DNA from: Dicyema japonicum
Taxonomy: Eukaryota > Dicyemida > Rhombozoa > Dicyemidae
Direction: 5' to 3'
Assembly: GCA_011109175.1 (NCBI GenBank)
Contig: RDEW01000016.1
Coordinates: forward strand, 357,516 to 421,515
DNA: 64,000 nucleotides
Within the stretch, counting starts at the first letter, position 1. The number at the start of each line of letters is the position of its first letter. Shown here one piece after another: positions 41,141-52,639 of the stretch. The notes beneath the pieces are model-generated. The model had not been told where the DNA came from, did not search any database, and was given only the letters and a program-made list of their open reading frames with translations. The translations under genes and the position numbers were made by a program.

Positions 41141-41334
41141 CCTTCTAAGTTAGTTCTTCCACAGTAGGTCCTTTCCCTCTTATTTCCTTCATAAATAATC
41201 CAGATTCAAAAATAGGGACCAATGATGTGAATGACATCCTTCTAAGTTAGTTCTTCCACAGTAGGTCCTTTCCCTCTTATTTCCTTCATAAATAATCCAG
41301 ATTCAAATATAGGGACCAATGATGTGAATGACAA
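41141..41334. repeat. 97-bp tandem duplication
   Basis: 41141-41237 and 41238-41334 differ at one base. The minus strand of each copy codes SLVPIFESGLFMKEIRGK, so a possible exon has been doubled. It lies just beyond the 5' end of the LINE copy. Confidence 0.9.
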
Positions 41335-42080
41335 AGTCTTGTAGATTTGGCATGTAATGTCAAATGATGTGGGTACAAGGTCCAGCGTGGAAATTATTCA
41401 AGATTTGAGTTACTATATGTTCCTTTACCTCGCAATAGGCTCATTCGTTTTGTAAATAGTTCCTTCGTCTTGTAATGTGACCCTTTGTCTTGAAACTCTG
41501 TTTTGAAAAACTCTACATTAAATTAAAAATTCAATAACACTAATGGTGCCACGAGGAAAATAATCCCAAAGAATATAAAATATCTCCAACACGAGTAAAA
41601 ATGATACAAGTAACTGTTATTATTTTATTATTAAGTGAATAACCTTAATCAAAGAGAATCTTGGTGGACATACTAGACTTTATTGGACAAATATGAAAAT
41701 CAATTAAGAAATTGAGCTAAACCCATGAAAATTTTAGATTAGAATGTTGCTTGTTATAATACATTCACCTTCTTTATTACATATATAACCTCTGATGACT
41801 CTTAATGCTCTCGAATATGGAATGAGTACACGCTCCACCAATTTCTGTAGTTCAAATTTTTCTTTTTTAAATAAGCAAAAATAATGCCTTCTCATTGATA
41901 TAAAATTTAACTATGATGGTAAGGTATATACTCTAAATAGTTACATTTTCTCTTGAGTTGGTTTGGGGGTACTGATTAAACACACAAACTCATTGTAGCA
42001 GTAATATTCGAATCTGTCCAAGGATGGTTTATGTAAATGACCCAGTTTTTCTGTCATACTATATTAGAGAACTCAGACTG
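41335..42080. other. No recognised feature
   Basis: AT-rich; nothing supported. Confidence 0.4.
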
Positions 42081-42082
42081 AA

Positions 42083-42935
42083 TCAGATTGAGTCTTCTTT
42101 GTTCCAATGTCTTTCTCGAAATCTTACAATGATATTCCATACAGAACCGGTTGTTTTAGAATTTTTATAATTGTATTCTATCAAAATAAAATTTACAAAA
42201 CTCAGCCATTCAGCAGCGTCAAACAAATCATGAACATTTCCTAGTGTAATTTCAGCATTCAAATTATCTGACAATGTAACATCTGACTTTCAATAGGTAC
42301 ATGTTGATTCATTAGTGACTGATAATAAGACATGTCAGTGTGGTTAGTTATCAATATTCCAATCCCACGTGTTTCGAACTGAGGACGTTCCGCTAGTTCC
42401 ATCATTTGTATAACATCCAGACAACTCAACCCATTTACTCTTTTCAGGACTGTACAATTGGGTATAGTGATGACTGTGTGTTCAAGAAGGTTCATCCCCA
42501 TGCCAGATTGGTTGTTGATTTTATTTTATTTATTATAAAGAACTTGAATAAGTATGTGACAAAATAAATCCTTAACTAGTGACCAGTCTAAAATTGATAA
42601 TTTATATAACTTTTACTCCCAGTGTAATAAATAGCAAAACCAAAAAGCAACAAATCTTTCAAATCCAAATTCCTATCATGTTCCCCTTCAGTTATTAATA
42701 TATCATTAGATTTATTGCTTTCTTTGATAAACACTCCCAATGGATCATTACCCAAACTTATTGCCTTTAAGGAACGTTTTGTCTTTGCTGTCTTTTTCCG
42801 TGAATGTACAAATAAGAACTTACGTTGATAAACAACATAAACCTGATTGGAGGCAGCATGATCCATAACTTTATACACAATGTCAATTATTAGTTGGTAG
42901 CGTCGAGCAGCTTTCTCGTTGATTTTAATAGACAA
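42083..42935 (-). CDS. Unidentified host gene, at least three exons
   Basis: Block 1 (42935-42588): ARRYQLIIDIVYKVMDHAAS and GNDPLGVFIKESNKSNDI, 110 open codons. Block 2 (42501-42290): MGMNLLEHTVITIPNCTVLK and LAERPQFETRGIGILIT. Block 3 (42265-42083): LNAEITLGNVHDLFDAAEWL to NKEDSI stop. Between blocks 2 and 3 a 20-nt GT...AG segment (about 42288-42269) can be removed so the frames join. Between blocks 1 and 2 about 85 nt is non-coding. Order and codon use look like one gene. I do not recognise it. Confidence 0.45.
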
Positions 42936-43730
42936 ACTAATTTTTTATTAGTTTGAAATCTTTTCACTAAGTCAAGGTCTTTTATAGTCTTTTAATTTGT
43001 TATCCTCTTGTATGACGATCAGATTTTTGAGTTAAAAATCCGAAAGGTTTTTAGTCAAAAATCGTAGTAATAACTCATTTAGATGCTTGGAGCGCAATCT
43101 TCTATTCAGAGTCAGTAAAAGTATGTTCCTTAAATAAGTTATGGTCCTTTAGGAAATGGACCGGACAGCTCGTAAGAACTTGACAATGGTCTCGCTGTAT
43201 AAATTAACTACTGTTTTTTCGACAAATTCTATTCCTAAGTTTCACGACCAGAACCACTATACGATGCTCAACTCCCAATACTCTACAACTCGGGAACGTG
43301 GGGGCTAACTCAAGGAGTCAGAAAGTTTAAGGAGTCAAAAAGTCTCCGAAAAATCTAAATATCTAGAAGAGCGTAGAAGAGTCTAACAAACTGTATCATC
43401 CGGGCGGTGGTAGACACGACAGGAAGAATATAACTTTCTTATTGTGAATGTGCATTTTGAGAATAATAATTGTTTACGGAAAATGATGTCTTGATGAGAC
43501 TTTTACAAATTTTTGTCAAGCCGGATCTTCACTAATTTCTGAAAAGTTAATCCTTTTACATAGTTACATGAATCCATCAATGTCCTAAACCATGACGAAT
43601 ATGTTTTTTAACTGTCTCAATTTATTGGTTGTCTTTTACTTTTTTATCGATTAATGTTGACAAATAGAGGGATTCAGAAGAAATTTATAAATTTCTGCTT
43701 GTAGAGTTCAACTGGAGGAAAAGTTTATCT
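42936..43730. other. No recognised feature
   Basis: AT-rich with short ORFs only. Confidence 0.4.
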
Positions 43731-43783
43731 GTGTATTGGCTGATCCCCATCTATCCTGTCTTGTGGTCTATCATTTTGAAGAG

Positions 43784-44110
43784 CTCCCCAAGTAAAATGG
43801 AATCGGAACATATTGGTAAGGTTAATGGACATTTTCACTTTACGAAATTCGATAGTCATCATATCTCTGACTGTATCGAGGGAACGGATTCAGTGTGGGA
43901 TTTGAAAGAAACCCTGGTAGAGAAAAGGGTTGTTTTTGAGAAAGAGAGAGAGAATTGCAAAAATCTGCATCGAAAATTTCCAAAAAAAAAGTTCCAGAGT
44001 AGAATGGAAAATAGAGCTACCTGTCCATTGCATGTGGCGTCTATAAACTGAGGCATGCTGGGTAGTTCATCGTGCTTAAATTCTTCTCCGCTGTCAAATT
44101 GTAATTCCAA
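43784..44110. other. Overlapping coding-like frames, strand unclear
   Basis: Plus strand has MESEHIGKVNGHFHFTKFDS followed by a Lys/Glu-rich helix ending VASIN stop. Minus strand has LELQFDSGEEFKHDELPSMP and IDATCNGQ, ending at AG|GTAGCT, a good donor. One of the two is probably an exon; I cannot decide which. Confidence 0.3.
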
Positions 44111-44640
44111 AAAGGTCCAAAGTTATTTTAAAAAATGAGCAGATTATCCATGAAGAATCTTATTGTCCATGGAATAAAGGAATGTTGGACATTGAACATT
44201 AAGATAAGCCCCCCACACTCCGAGGGGCGCCTCCAAATCATCATTTTGAACTTATAACATCTGAGATAAATAATTTCGTCATTCGATTGCATTTCAGCTG
44301 TCAACAATTAAAAAAACTGTGACATTTTTACGAGGAGAACTTTTATAAGTATCATTGGCATCATGGAACTTTGAAAACATGTATCTTACTTCTATTTGAT
44401 TTTCATCTTAAAAATTTTCACTAAGAGGCAAGAATCAGACATAATAGTAACCAAACTCAAAGTTAAAAAATTAAAAAAATTAAAAATTAAGTAAATTAAT
44501 TTAATTTGGCGGTATGTACAACATCGTTGGTTATGAACGTAAACTGTGGTGCTGCGTTGAAATTAGCCGCGTGGCGCCATGTGGTGCTGCGTGGTTAATT
44601 GGTTGAAGTTCTCCGCTTGCTTGTCTGTTCCTCCTCTCTC
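44111..44640. other. No recognised feature
   Basis: AT-rich; a GTGGCGCCATGTGG block near 44570 resembles the head of the composite elements and may be a fragment. Confidence 0.35.
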
Positions 44641-44644
44641 TTCC

Positions 44645-44880
44645 TAATAGAGTGGCGTCATGTGATCCACCTGTCTTGGTGACGCCCAGTGCCAGGCCGG
44701 CACGAAAAAAGATCATTTGCTCTTCCTCACTCCAGTGGAGGGGTTTCCACAACTGCATGTAATGGACGTCTTACCTTTTATGCTGATTCCGGATGGACTC
44801 TGTTTCTGTAGAAGTGGAAACTGGATACACTAATTAGTTGTTTACTTTAACTTCTTTCTCGGTGTATCCGGGGTTAATAA
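44645..44880 (+). mobile_element. Composite short element made of 2A-LINE ends
   Basis: Starts GTGGCGTCATGTGATCCACC, like the 2A LINE head at 16930, and ends CTCGGTGTATCCGGGG plus GTTAATAAATAAATAAA, the LINE tail. The middle 150 bp (GCCAGGCCGGCACGAAA ... GTGGAAACTGGATACAC) is shared with the copies at 47110 and 16457 but hardly with the LINE. Length about 236 bp. It has no coding capacity and presumably borrows the LINE's enzymes. Confidence 0.75.
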
Positions 44881-45207
44881 ATAAATAAATGAACGTAAAC
44901 TAGAAGCAAGATTCAAATAAAGTGGTAAAGCATGCTTATTAATAGCTCGAGTAATTCTGATATGAAAGGAGAACTTAGTCAGACAAAATAGAAGCTGGAG
45001 AATTATTTTAGACCTAATAAGCAATCCCGAGAAACAAAGGTCTATGAAACTGATATGTGAGGGTTGTTGAAAGTTCGGGTAAAGCTCTAACAGATGCAGC
45101 AAAAGAAGCAAATGAAATAGTAGAGAAAATGCATATTACGTTACCAAAATATATATTAAACATTTTCAAGGCGCGAAAGAACAGGCTATTGTAACAAGTG
45201 TTTAAAT
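44881..45207. other. No recognised feature
   Basis: No supported gene or repeat. Confidence 0.35.
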
Positions 45208-45957
45208 CAGGGATTCCCAAAGTGGCGAGATCGCCCCCAAGGAAGCGATAATAAATTATTCGTAAAAATCATTTCATACAACTAATTAATATAATAGAAT
45301 TTCAGTATGATGAACCTGTAATTTTAAATTGACACTAGCGTGAATTGCAGTGTATTTGTATCTTCAACAATGGAGCAGAGACCCTAAATAAAAAAATTCG
45401 TCGATATAATATTCAATATTAAAAATATGTTTTCATCGCATCTCCTAGTGATGAAAGACGAACTTTTTGTTTATTATGCTCAAAGTCATTTTCTAACAAG
45501 GCTATGAAGCCTTCTAGATTAAGTCAGCTTCTACGAAAGGTTCTTATATTTTATTAAAATACAGGTCCATCAAAATAATTTCAACCAGCCGCTGACATTT
45601 TTCCAAAAGTTACGGGGGAAACAAAAAAATCAACGGAGTCTGTAGAAAATAATCTCCAGTATTAATGAATGTAGTGATGATGACTTTGTTGCATCATGTA
45701 ACATCGCTTTACTTGTCGCCAAGTCGGGGAAACCGCACACAATTGGGAGGAATTGATAAAACCATCAATTCATGAAGTACTGAAAACAGTAATGCACTAA
45801 CCGTCTCAGAATATTATTAAGTCAATTTCGCTTAGCAACAATAGGATACAGAGACGTATTGATGATATGGCTTTCGAAGTGGAATACGATTTTTGTTTAA
45901 TACTGAAAAATACAGAATTCAGTCTACAATTAGATGAGTCAATCCTTCCTGAAAATT
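45208..45957 (+). pseudogene. hAT transposase relic (ZBED/SCAND3-like)
   Basis: Begins CAGGGATTCCCAAAGTGG, a hAT-type terminal sequence. Across frames the translation has AMKPSRLSQLLRKV, the BED zinc-finger tail, then FVASCNIALLVAKSGKPHTIG, IIKSISLSNNRIQRRIDDMA and KNTEFSLQLDESILPEN, the start of the hAT catalytic domain with its first Asp. This order is that of ZBED5/SCAND3-type transposases. The rest of the transposase and the other terminus are missing; several stops. Confidence 0.75.
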
Positions 45958-46113
45958 AATTTTAATAATAAATTTTAATAATTCATAAATATATTATAAA
46001 TTTTAATTTTTTTATCAATAAATTAATTTAACAAATGCGTCTAGTGAGATTATCTCAAGAAAAATTAAATTAAAATTGTAACAATTTAAACCTAGCATGA
46101 ATCACTAGACCAC

Positions 46114-46329
46114 ATGACGTATTTCAGCATAAGAAACTCTCTAAAAATGTATTTTCGACGAGGAAATAGCATATATTTGAAATATTACGGGATTGTTAGG
46201 GATCTGATTGGGACAGTTATCTCAAATTGTGTATTTTGTCAAGTATTTTTTGTTTTTTTATTTCAATATACAATGGTGTTACAAAGAGGATCGACAGCCT
46301 GGGAAATACAAGATCTAACTCGGCCATAA
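46114..46329 (+). pseudogene. Possible integrase zinc-finger fragment
   Basis: 71-codon frame with MTYFSIRNSLKMYFRRG and YYGIVRDLIGTVISNCVFCQ. Spacing of the Cys pair and the RDLI segment resembles the H2C2 fingers at 15120 and 26560, but the second His is Phe. Weak. Confidence 0.35.
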
Positions 46330-46351
46330 ATGAACACGCTTTAATTGAGTT

Positions 46352-46560
46352 CTTAGGTACTTCACGGCAAAGTGTGGTTGTATGTTAAACGGGAGTACCT
46401 TGGAAGGATGAGGTGGTTAAATGCATACATCTTTGCCTGTGTCGTCAATATGGAATTAAGAAGACTAAAAGACTCAAGACAAACTCCGTGTACTTTATTG
46501 TTACTTATAAGTCATTATACATTCTCCTGGATACGACTGATTGAAACGAGTTGAAGTAAA
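46352..46560 (+). pseudogene. R4-like LINE endonuclease-region fragment
   Basis: Reads AKCGCMLNGS, then after a frame change VVKCIHLCLCRQYGIKKTKR and LKTNSV, matching RCNRMLNSD and IVKCIHMHLSRKFGFKKSKK of the protein at 8122-11097. Short internal piece. Confidence 0.65.
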
Positions 46561-47109
46561 AAAGCTGCTACCAGCAATTTGTCATATTTCACAATTCTAA
46601 AGTAACCGTGGTAGCAATAGTAATGGTATGAGATAGTTTTGTGAGCAATTTCTATAAACACAATCAATACACACTCAAAGGGATGATAGTCTACGAGCAT
46701 ATTTAGGGTATGCAAGTAGTTCATAAACCTTGCTTGGTCACAGCGGATGGTTGGGAGATATATATTTGATATTGCTTAATAAAAGTCTGATGCTAAAGTT
46801 GAACAAGGAAAACTCAACTCCTAAAATAAAAGTCGACAAAATTGTAATACACTTTCGTGATTTGTTATATTCATAAATATTAATTAAAAGATTTTAGGGT
46901 CTGGGAAGTGCACAGTATATAATTTTCTTTGAACTCCTCTTACTGTTGATAAGATGAATCTTCGACTCCCAACATAATCGTCAGAGATCGGATGAGGGAG
47001 TCTGCTGGATACCCTTCCATATGGAAAATTTCTCTTTGATAGAGAAGACGGAAAATGGCCTCACGGAATTACAAGTTTTCTGTTTGTTTTGTAGATCCTC
47101 CTCTTTCCT
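46561..47109. other. No recognised feature
   Basis: Short ORFs, none supported by similarity. Confidence 0.35.
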
Positions 47110-47355
47110 TCCTACTCAAGTGGCGTTATGATTTTCACCCGGCGCCCAGTGCCAGGCTGGCACAAAAAAGGATCATTTGCTCTCTCCCACTCTATTGGAA
47201 CGGTTTCCAAAACTTCAAAAATGGACGTCTTTTAGCACTTATGCTGTGTCCGGATGGATTTGTATGACGTTGAAGGACTCTGTAACAGTGGAAACTGAAT
47301 ACACTTAATTAGTTGTTTACTGTTGTTTTTATCAGTATCCGAGTTAATTAAATAA
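47110..47355 (+). mobile_element. Composite short element, second plus-strand copy
   Basis: Same order as 44645-44880: GTGGCGTTATGATTTTCACC, GCCAGGCTGGCACAAAAAAG, GTGGAAACTGAATACACTTA and the tail ATCAGTATCCGAGTTAATTA with AAATAAATT. About 75-80% similar to the first copy by eye, so these are independent insertions, not a local duplication. Confidence 0.7.
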
Positions 47356-47523
47356 ATTGATTATTAATAAAATTTTAAGCTTGATAAATTATTTAAGCAA
47401 AGTTACACTTTTTAATTTTTACATCTTTCTTTAAAATCTTTTTAAATAATAATAAAATCAAAATAAGAAAATTAGAATAAGTCAGAATCTGTCTGTATTA
47501 AGATGCATTTATTTTTTTAGAAG

Positions 47524-47865
47524 TTAGTCGTGTATAAATTCTATACTGACTGAATATGAAAAGCCAAGATATCCTATATGAAGTCTGCTATACGTACATT
47601 GTGTAAATGGGTACCAACTAAGTTTATGATGTTTTTCGTTTAGAGGTGCTAAGTTTCCCCATAAATAGGCAATAAATAAAAGATTTGAGATGTCATAAAA
47701 GATACGCAACTTGCTTTCGCAATGCTTCTTAATTTGGTAATACAAGAAACTCCTAAAAAGTTTTAAACTATACAGATTTTTGCATTCACTACGAAAAAGA
47801 ACAGAATACATTCCGACCACGAAATGGAGCAAAAATTCCCCAATTTTAAATTTTCCCCAATAAAT
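47524..47865 (-). CDS. Unidentified ORF of about 110 codons
   Basis: Open from about 47865 to TGA at 47524, with KFKIGEFLLHFVVGMYSVLF, SKLRIFYDISNLLFIAYLWG and KLSWYPFTQCTYSRLHIGYL. Rich in aromatic and hydrophobic residues. No start codon is clear and no family is recognised. A chance ORF is possible. Confidence 0.3.
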   Translation of the reverse strand: MYWGKFKIGEFLLHFVVGMYSVLFRSECKNLYSLKLFRSFLYYQIKKHCESKLRIFYDISNLLFIAYLWGNLAPLNEKHHKLSWYPFTQCTYSRLHIGYLGFSYSVSIEFIHD

Positions 47866-47869
47866 GAGT

Positions 47870-48320
47870 TTTAAAAAGCTAAATAAAAATGTCGAAAAAT
47901 TACTTTTATTATAAAAATAACTTTAATAACAACAAAACAAGTCTTCTCTTAAGTTACGTTCATCGATCGCGTTTCTTAGGAATTGAAGAGGGCAAACAGC
48001 AAAAAGGAATTCTTCGAACAACTTGAATCTAGCGCTAGCAGTAACCGATAAATATATGATTGGAGACTGTTAATTTTATAATTCCGCTCATTCGTTTTCT
48101 TTGAAGATTTTTTAAGAGATCAATGTATCGTGAAGATAAAAACACCAAGTTGTCTTTAATAAATTAAGTCAGTTGGCAAGCCCTACCGTTTCGTATTACT
48201 TCCCCCATAACTTAATTATCAGTGATTATTTATAATAATTTACTTAAGAAATAATTTAACGTAAAAATGTTAAATTTGTTATTTTGTAGTGTATTTAGAA
48301 ATTTTATTAATGAAAAAGAG
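47870..48320. other. No recognised feature
   Basis: AT-rich; nothing supported. Confidence 0.4.
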
Positions 48321-48327
48321 TTCAAAA

Positions 48328-48500
48328 TTAAGGCATCTGAATGGCCATGCTATTTCCCCTAACAATAGCCAACGAGATACGTTCTCGGAACCAACCAGTC
48401 TCTCGCGGATCCTTGGTCACAGCTTGAATCATGGAGCCGATCTTACGAACCAACTCATCTGCTTGGGGGCCAAGGATTCCTGACGTTTCCACTGCGAATT
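48328..48500 (-). pseudogene. RPDG-class retroelement carboxy end
   Basis: Reads FAVETSGILGPQADELVRKI and KDPRETGWFRERISLAIVRG then NSMAIQ. This matches VAIETSGNFGP, GDLRETRWLKERLSLAVVRG and NSLCISQ at 57510-57670. About 55 codons remain, no nuclease core. Confidence 0.7.
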
Positions 48501-48592
48501 TAGAAAGAACTTGAATTGTTACCAAACCAATAAATTAAGCAATTAATATCCCTAAATATGTTAATAGTTTTATAGTCCACACTTTACCATTT

Positions 48593-49388
48593 CTAATTAG
48601 ATGGCAAGTATTTACTCGTAAAATTCTTCATATAGTTATCACGTTTTCTGACATTTGGCCCAGGGATCTTCATATCTTTTTCAATATCATTCTTTATATT
48701 TTGTGTTATATTACCGGTAGGAGATATAACTACAAATCTCACTTTAAGAGATCCAATTTGATCAGGATTATCAGGGAGAGGTAATCCTTCATTATGAATC
48801 GAATATTCAGTAGCAGAATTAAATGGGATAAGTATGTTTATTTCAGTTGTCTAGCAAAAACTAGCAAAAGAAATAATATAGGAATTTTCAAAATTAAATC
48901 GTAAATTATAATCTCAGCAGTGTAAATCAAGTCTGCACCATCTCTTTCATAAATAGGAGCTGGCTTATCCAAAATTTGAATCGCAAAGTTAATTTCTTTA
49001 TTTTCTTGTGATCTGATTAAAGTCCCTCTCTCACATCCAGGGTGAACATAAAAATTACTGATATGTGTGCTTAATTCACCATTTTTAATTGTACATTCGA
49101 AATTCTTTCCTTTCTCTGTCTCTTCAAGTAGATCTATGGTTAAAATATTAATGAGTTTTTCTATATGGACATGTTGTTTTGAATCCTCATTAATTTTGTT
49201 TTCGGACACAATATCGTTTCTAAGATTTCCCATTTCGTCTTTCATAAGTTCCATTAATTTCCGAAAGGCACTGAATTCCTCCGATTGATCTGCGAACTCT
49301 TGATTGTCGATTGATTGTAAGCTTTCTTAAACAGAGTTCACAGAATTCTTAACTTCTTGAGAATCATAAATTATAGAAGATTCCATGT
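48593..49388 (-). pseudogene. DnaJ/Hsp40 carboxy-terminal domain, disrupted
   Basis: From 49254: IEKLINILTIDLLEETEKGK, FYVHPGCERGTLIRSQ, then PAPIYERDGADLIYTAEI, the client-binding beta domain of DnaJ proteins (families read PHPVFERDGDDLIY). After ARQLK the frame slips by one base in an A run near 48839. It resumes as NILIPFNSATEYSIHNEGLP and LPDNPDQIGSLKVRFVVISP, ending TAG at 48593. Upstream MESSIIYDSQEVKNSV precedes an in-frame stop at about 49327. The J domain is not seen. These co-chaperones hand substrates to Hsp70. Either a pseudogene or a gene with two sequence errors. Confidence 0.7.
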
Positions 49389-49389
49389 T

Positions 49390-50260
49390 CTGGGAAACAG
49401 CCTATTCAAAGTTTCGAGTCATTGTGCGACGAGTAAATCGTAATTTAAGTTAGTTTCGTCACTTTTAAGTTCGATCATAATGCAATATCTGACTTGGATA
49501 AAACATTTCAATATAGTTCTTATAAATGCAATTTTAATTGACACTGACAATTTATTTTATATCTTTCATATTTGACCATGTGGTGTCATGCGGCGACTTG
49601 ATGAAAGATTTCTCTTCCTTATATTACAAAATAAAGAGTAATCTTACAGTTAATTGATCACAAATTTGTCTGATTTCTTTATTAAACAGAAAACTTATTA
49701 AATCACAACTTGCTTAAAATAGTAGAATTATCAAATAATATTTGAAATTCACATAAAAGAGGATTAGCATATCTAAATGCAATATGATGTAATCATCTTG
49801 ATTTTTTACAAGAACAAACTCAACCTCTATACTCAGAGACTTGTCCACATTGTCCATATTGCTTATTCGAATAGACACTTTCTGTTAAACAATATTTTAG
49901 AGAATTGAATAAATCGATCCTAACTTTAGCTACATTATTCCGAACGAGAAAGCTTTAAAATTTTGGCTTTTTTTTAATTTGTGGAGGTGCCAACGTGTTA
50001 TTTAACGTATTTTCTCTCCATTAGTGCCATTTATGAAAAATTCCGTAATGCAAAAAATTCGATTGTAGATGCTTAGACAGGTGTAAAATTTTTTATTTTA
50101 GATTACAGAAAACCCTAATAAAATTAACTGTTAACCACTAAATAAGTGTACCCAGGTCCCATTTTCACAGAAATAGAACCTACTAATATCAGAGATAAGT
50201 CCATCCAAAACCAATAGAAAAAGGACATATTCGTGTCGACATTTTCTAACAAGTTGGATA
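49390..50260. other. No recognised feature
   Basis: AT-rich. A short CATGTGGTGTCATGCGGCG near 49578 faintly recalls the composite-element head. Confidence 0.35.
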
Positions 50261-50264
50261 TTTT

Positions 50265-51165
50265 CTAGCAATACTTTTTACGGGTATTGTCTGAAGCACA
50301 TAGAGCCAACACGGCCAAGGTCATACTCCGCGTACTAGTTACTAGTGCTCCAGAGATTTCAAAGTGTCGCACTAGAGTGAGAAGTGACACTACTAGTCTG
50401 TGATCATCATCCCACTGTACGTAAAGGAGTCTCGAGCAGCCCCTCAGTGTTTGCCTGTATAGTATAAAGTCGATTTGGTTAAATATATAATTCCCTAGGA
50501 GTCTCTTCTCTGCCCTGTCTACATCGTAATATGTCGCGTGCATGTCGGAACGCCGTGTTACAAAGGAATAGTCCAATGACTCTACAAATGTATAAGAGCC
50601 TCCGCGTAAAGATTTTTGATCCCTCGAGAGTGGCTGCCCAGGGAATATGATTTATCTCGCTTTTTACCCACTTTTGAATTCTAGTCTCCCGGTATAAAGA
50701 ACATGTAGGAGGTGGATAGGGACAAGTTAGCCGATGATAAAACGAATAGAAATTGTCAAGTTCCTCTGCGTTGGCAGATACTTTCACTGTGGTTGGTGCA
50801 TATACATTGATAATCGATAGAGTAGTACTACGGTTGTTTCCAGGGCGAAGTTGGAGGATGGCAATTCTGTCGTTAATAGACACAGCTGTGTCTACCCGAA
50901 TAGAAAACCCCATCCACTAATGTCGGCAGTCTGACGTCAACTGGAGCAGTCGATACCAGTTCATTGTTTCATCCAGACCATTGGGACTTTGTTCTCCTGG
51001 AGACAGCATACAGATATTCCGCATCGTTGGAAGTCCGCACATAGGTGTTGTCTTTTTACGTATGATGCTAGACGTTTTGCATTGAATGATCCAATAAAAA
51101 ATAGGGAAGATTGAGTACATGAAGAAGACATTATAGACTTGGAATATCGACAATTTCACCAAACT
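50265..51165 (-). pseudogene. APE-type LINE endonuclease relic (LDSF family)
   Basis: Minus strand: damaged ICMLSPGEQSPNGLDET where ICCLQET(K) should be, HYWMGFSIRVDTAV, NDRIAILQLRPGN, LSIINVYAPTTVKVSANAEE and, in other frames, RTWKFLCNTAF-like and FNQIDFILYRQ remnants. Closest to the relics at 4187 and 31715. No RT follows. Confidence 0.7.
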
Positions 51166-52635
51166 TTAAATTTCAAAAGTAAATGAGTCAAAAATTATTG
51201 ATTCTCAATTAACAGTCTTCCTTATAGCTTCCACGTGCCTAGAATGCTTTTGGAATTTACAGTCCTCTTTGAGAGCTTCCGTTTTTCTGAAAATACTTGT
51301 GCTATGACTATTCTAATTTTATAGTCTCCACGTCTAGTACTAAAAAAGTGAAGACCACATCCAGTCATAACAGTTGTGAACCCCTACAATAAAGTAGAAA
51401 AAAGCTAATGATACCTTCCATACCATCTGGTATTTGGACGCAGCAGATACAGGTGGAACACATAACACCATTATAGTGGAATGAGAAAAGATAAGGAACA
51501 GAGAAAACTGAAAAGAACGATTTTAGCATATAACCAGTGAGGGATTCTAACCATGTAAAAAATTTAATTTATCCACTCCAATAAATTAAAGTAAAAAATG
51601 GGGGATATTTCAAATAATAAGGTGCATCCTTTAAGAGTTTAGATTCAGCTTTTTTTAAATTTATTAGTGATTCTCAAAAAATGACCGTTTTATTTATGTG
51701 GTTACGCCCAATAAATAAGCATTCCTCTGTTCGAACTAAATTTTAAATATAGTTGGCGGTTAAAACATAAAAAGTTCGCTAACCTCATTTTTCATAGTAT
51801 TTTTACAACTTCAAACTAAAACAGAGAATCTGTATGAAAACTGTTTTCGTACAAAATCAAAAATAAATAAACATATTTCATAACTACTCACAGTACTATC
51901 ATTCTAACAAATATTTTCTCCATATCTCCTACATAACCAGCTTCCTCAATGCCACAATTCATGATTTAACATCAAAATCAAAGACAAGTATTTTTTATTA
52001 GATTGTAGACAAATGTTTTATTCAAAATTAATATATTCAAAATCTGTAGCACCTCCCATCGTACGTTCAGCATCTAAAGATGCCATAATGACACATTACG
52101 TAACATTTCGATAATATTAATGATTCAATGATTACACAATATTCTACGACAAAGATTTTCTTTAATGGCAGTTAATTCATACATTTTTCCAATCATACGA
52201 TAATTAGAATATTGTGATAAATTTACAGTATTATTCTAGTCTAGCCATAAGGAAAACTTGACTATTTGGTTAATCTGAGAAGCGTGAAAGTCCTGAAAAA
52301 CATCGAGTTCGCGACATTATCTTATTATCAAGATACAACTATCCATACGTGCAGCTTCTGAAAGATTAATTTCAGGCCTGGATCCTGCATGCAATCACGT
52401 ATTCTTTGTTCAGAACTTCAGGTTTCCAATATCTCCTGAATCCGTCATGTCGTCCATGGTCACAAAGTAGGAAGACAAGGTTGTAATCCATCATAAGCTA
52501 AGTAGACATTTTGTGAAATTGAGGAACATCACCACCTCAATCCCTCGATCAATTAACAACTGTTAACATTTTTGGAAAATAAAGTCTTCACGAAATCAGA
52601 AGTGCGATCGTAGCTGGAATGATTGAAAAAAACCG
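51166..52635. other. No recognised feature
   Basis: Long AT-rich stretch. Minus-strand pieces near 52300-52560 (AYDGLQPCLPTL, RIRDCMQDPGLKL) are protein-like but cannot be assembled. Confidence 0.35.
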
Positions 52636-52639
52636 GTGG

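Noticed and set aside
41231-41245. Target-site duplication beside the LINE copy at 40996
   Set aside because: The repeated sequence is a full 97-bp tandem unit not flanking the element, so it is a separate duplication.
48838-48900. An intron in the DnaJ relic between YTAEI and TTEIN
   Set aside because: No GT donor exists in the needed stretch; a one-base loss in the A run at about 48839 explains the frame change more simply.
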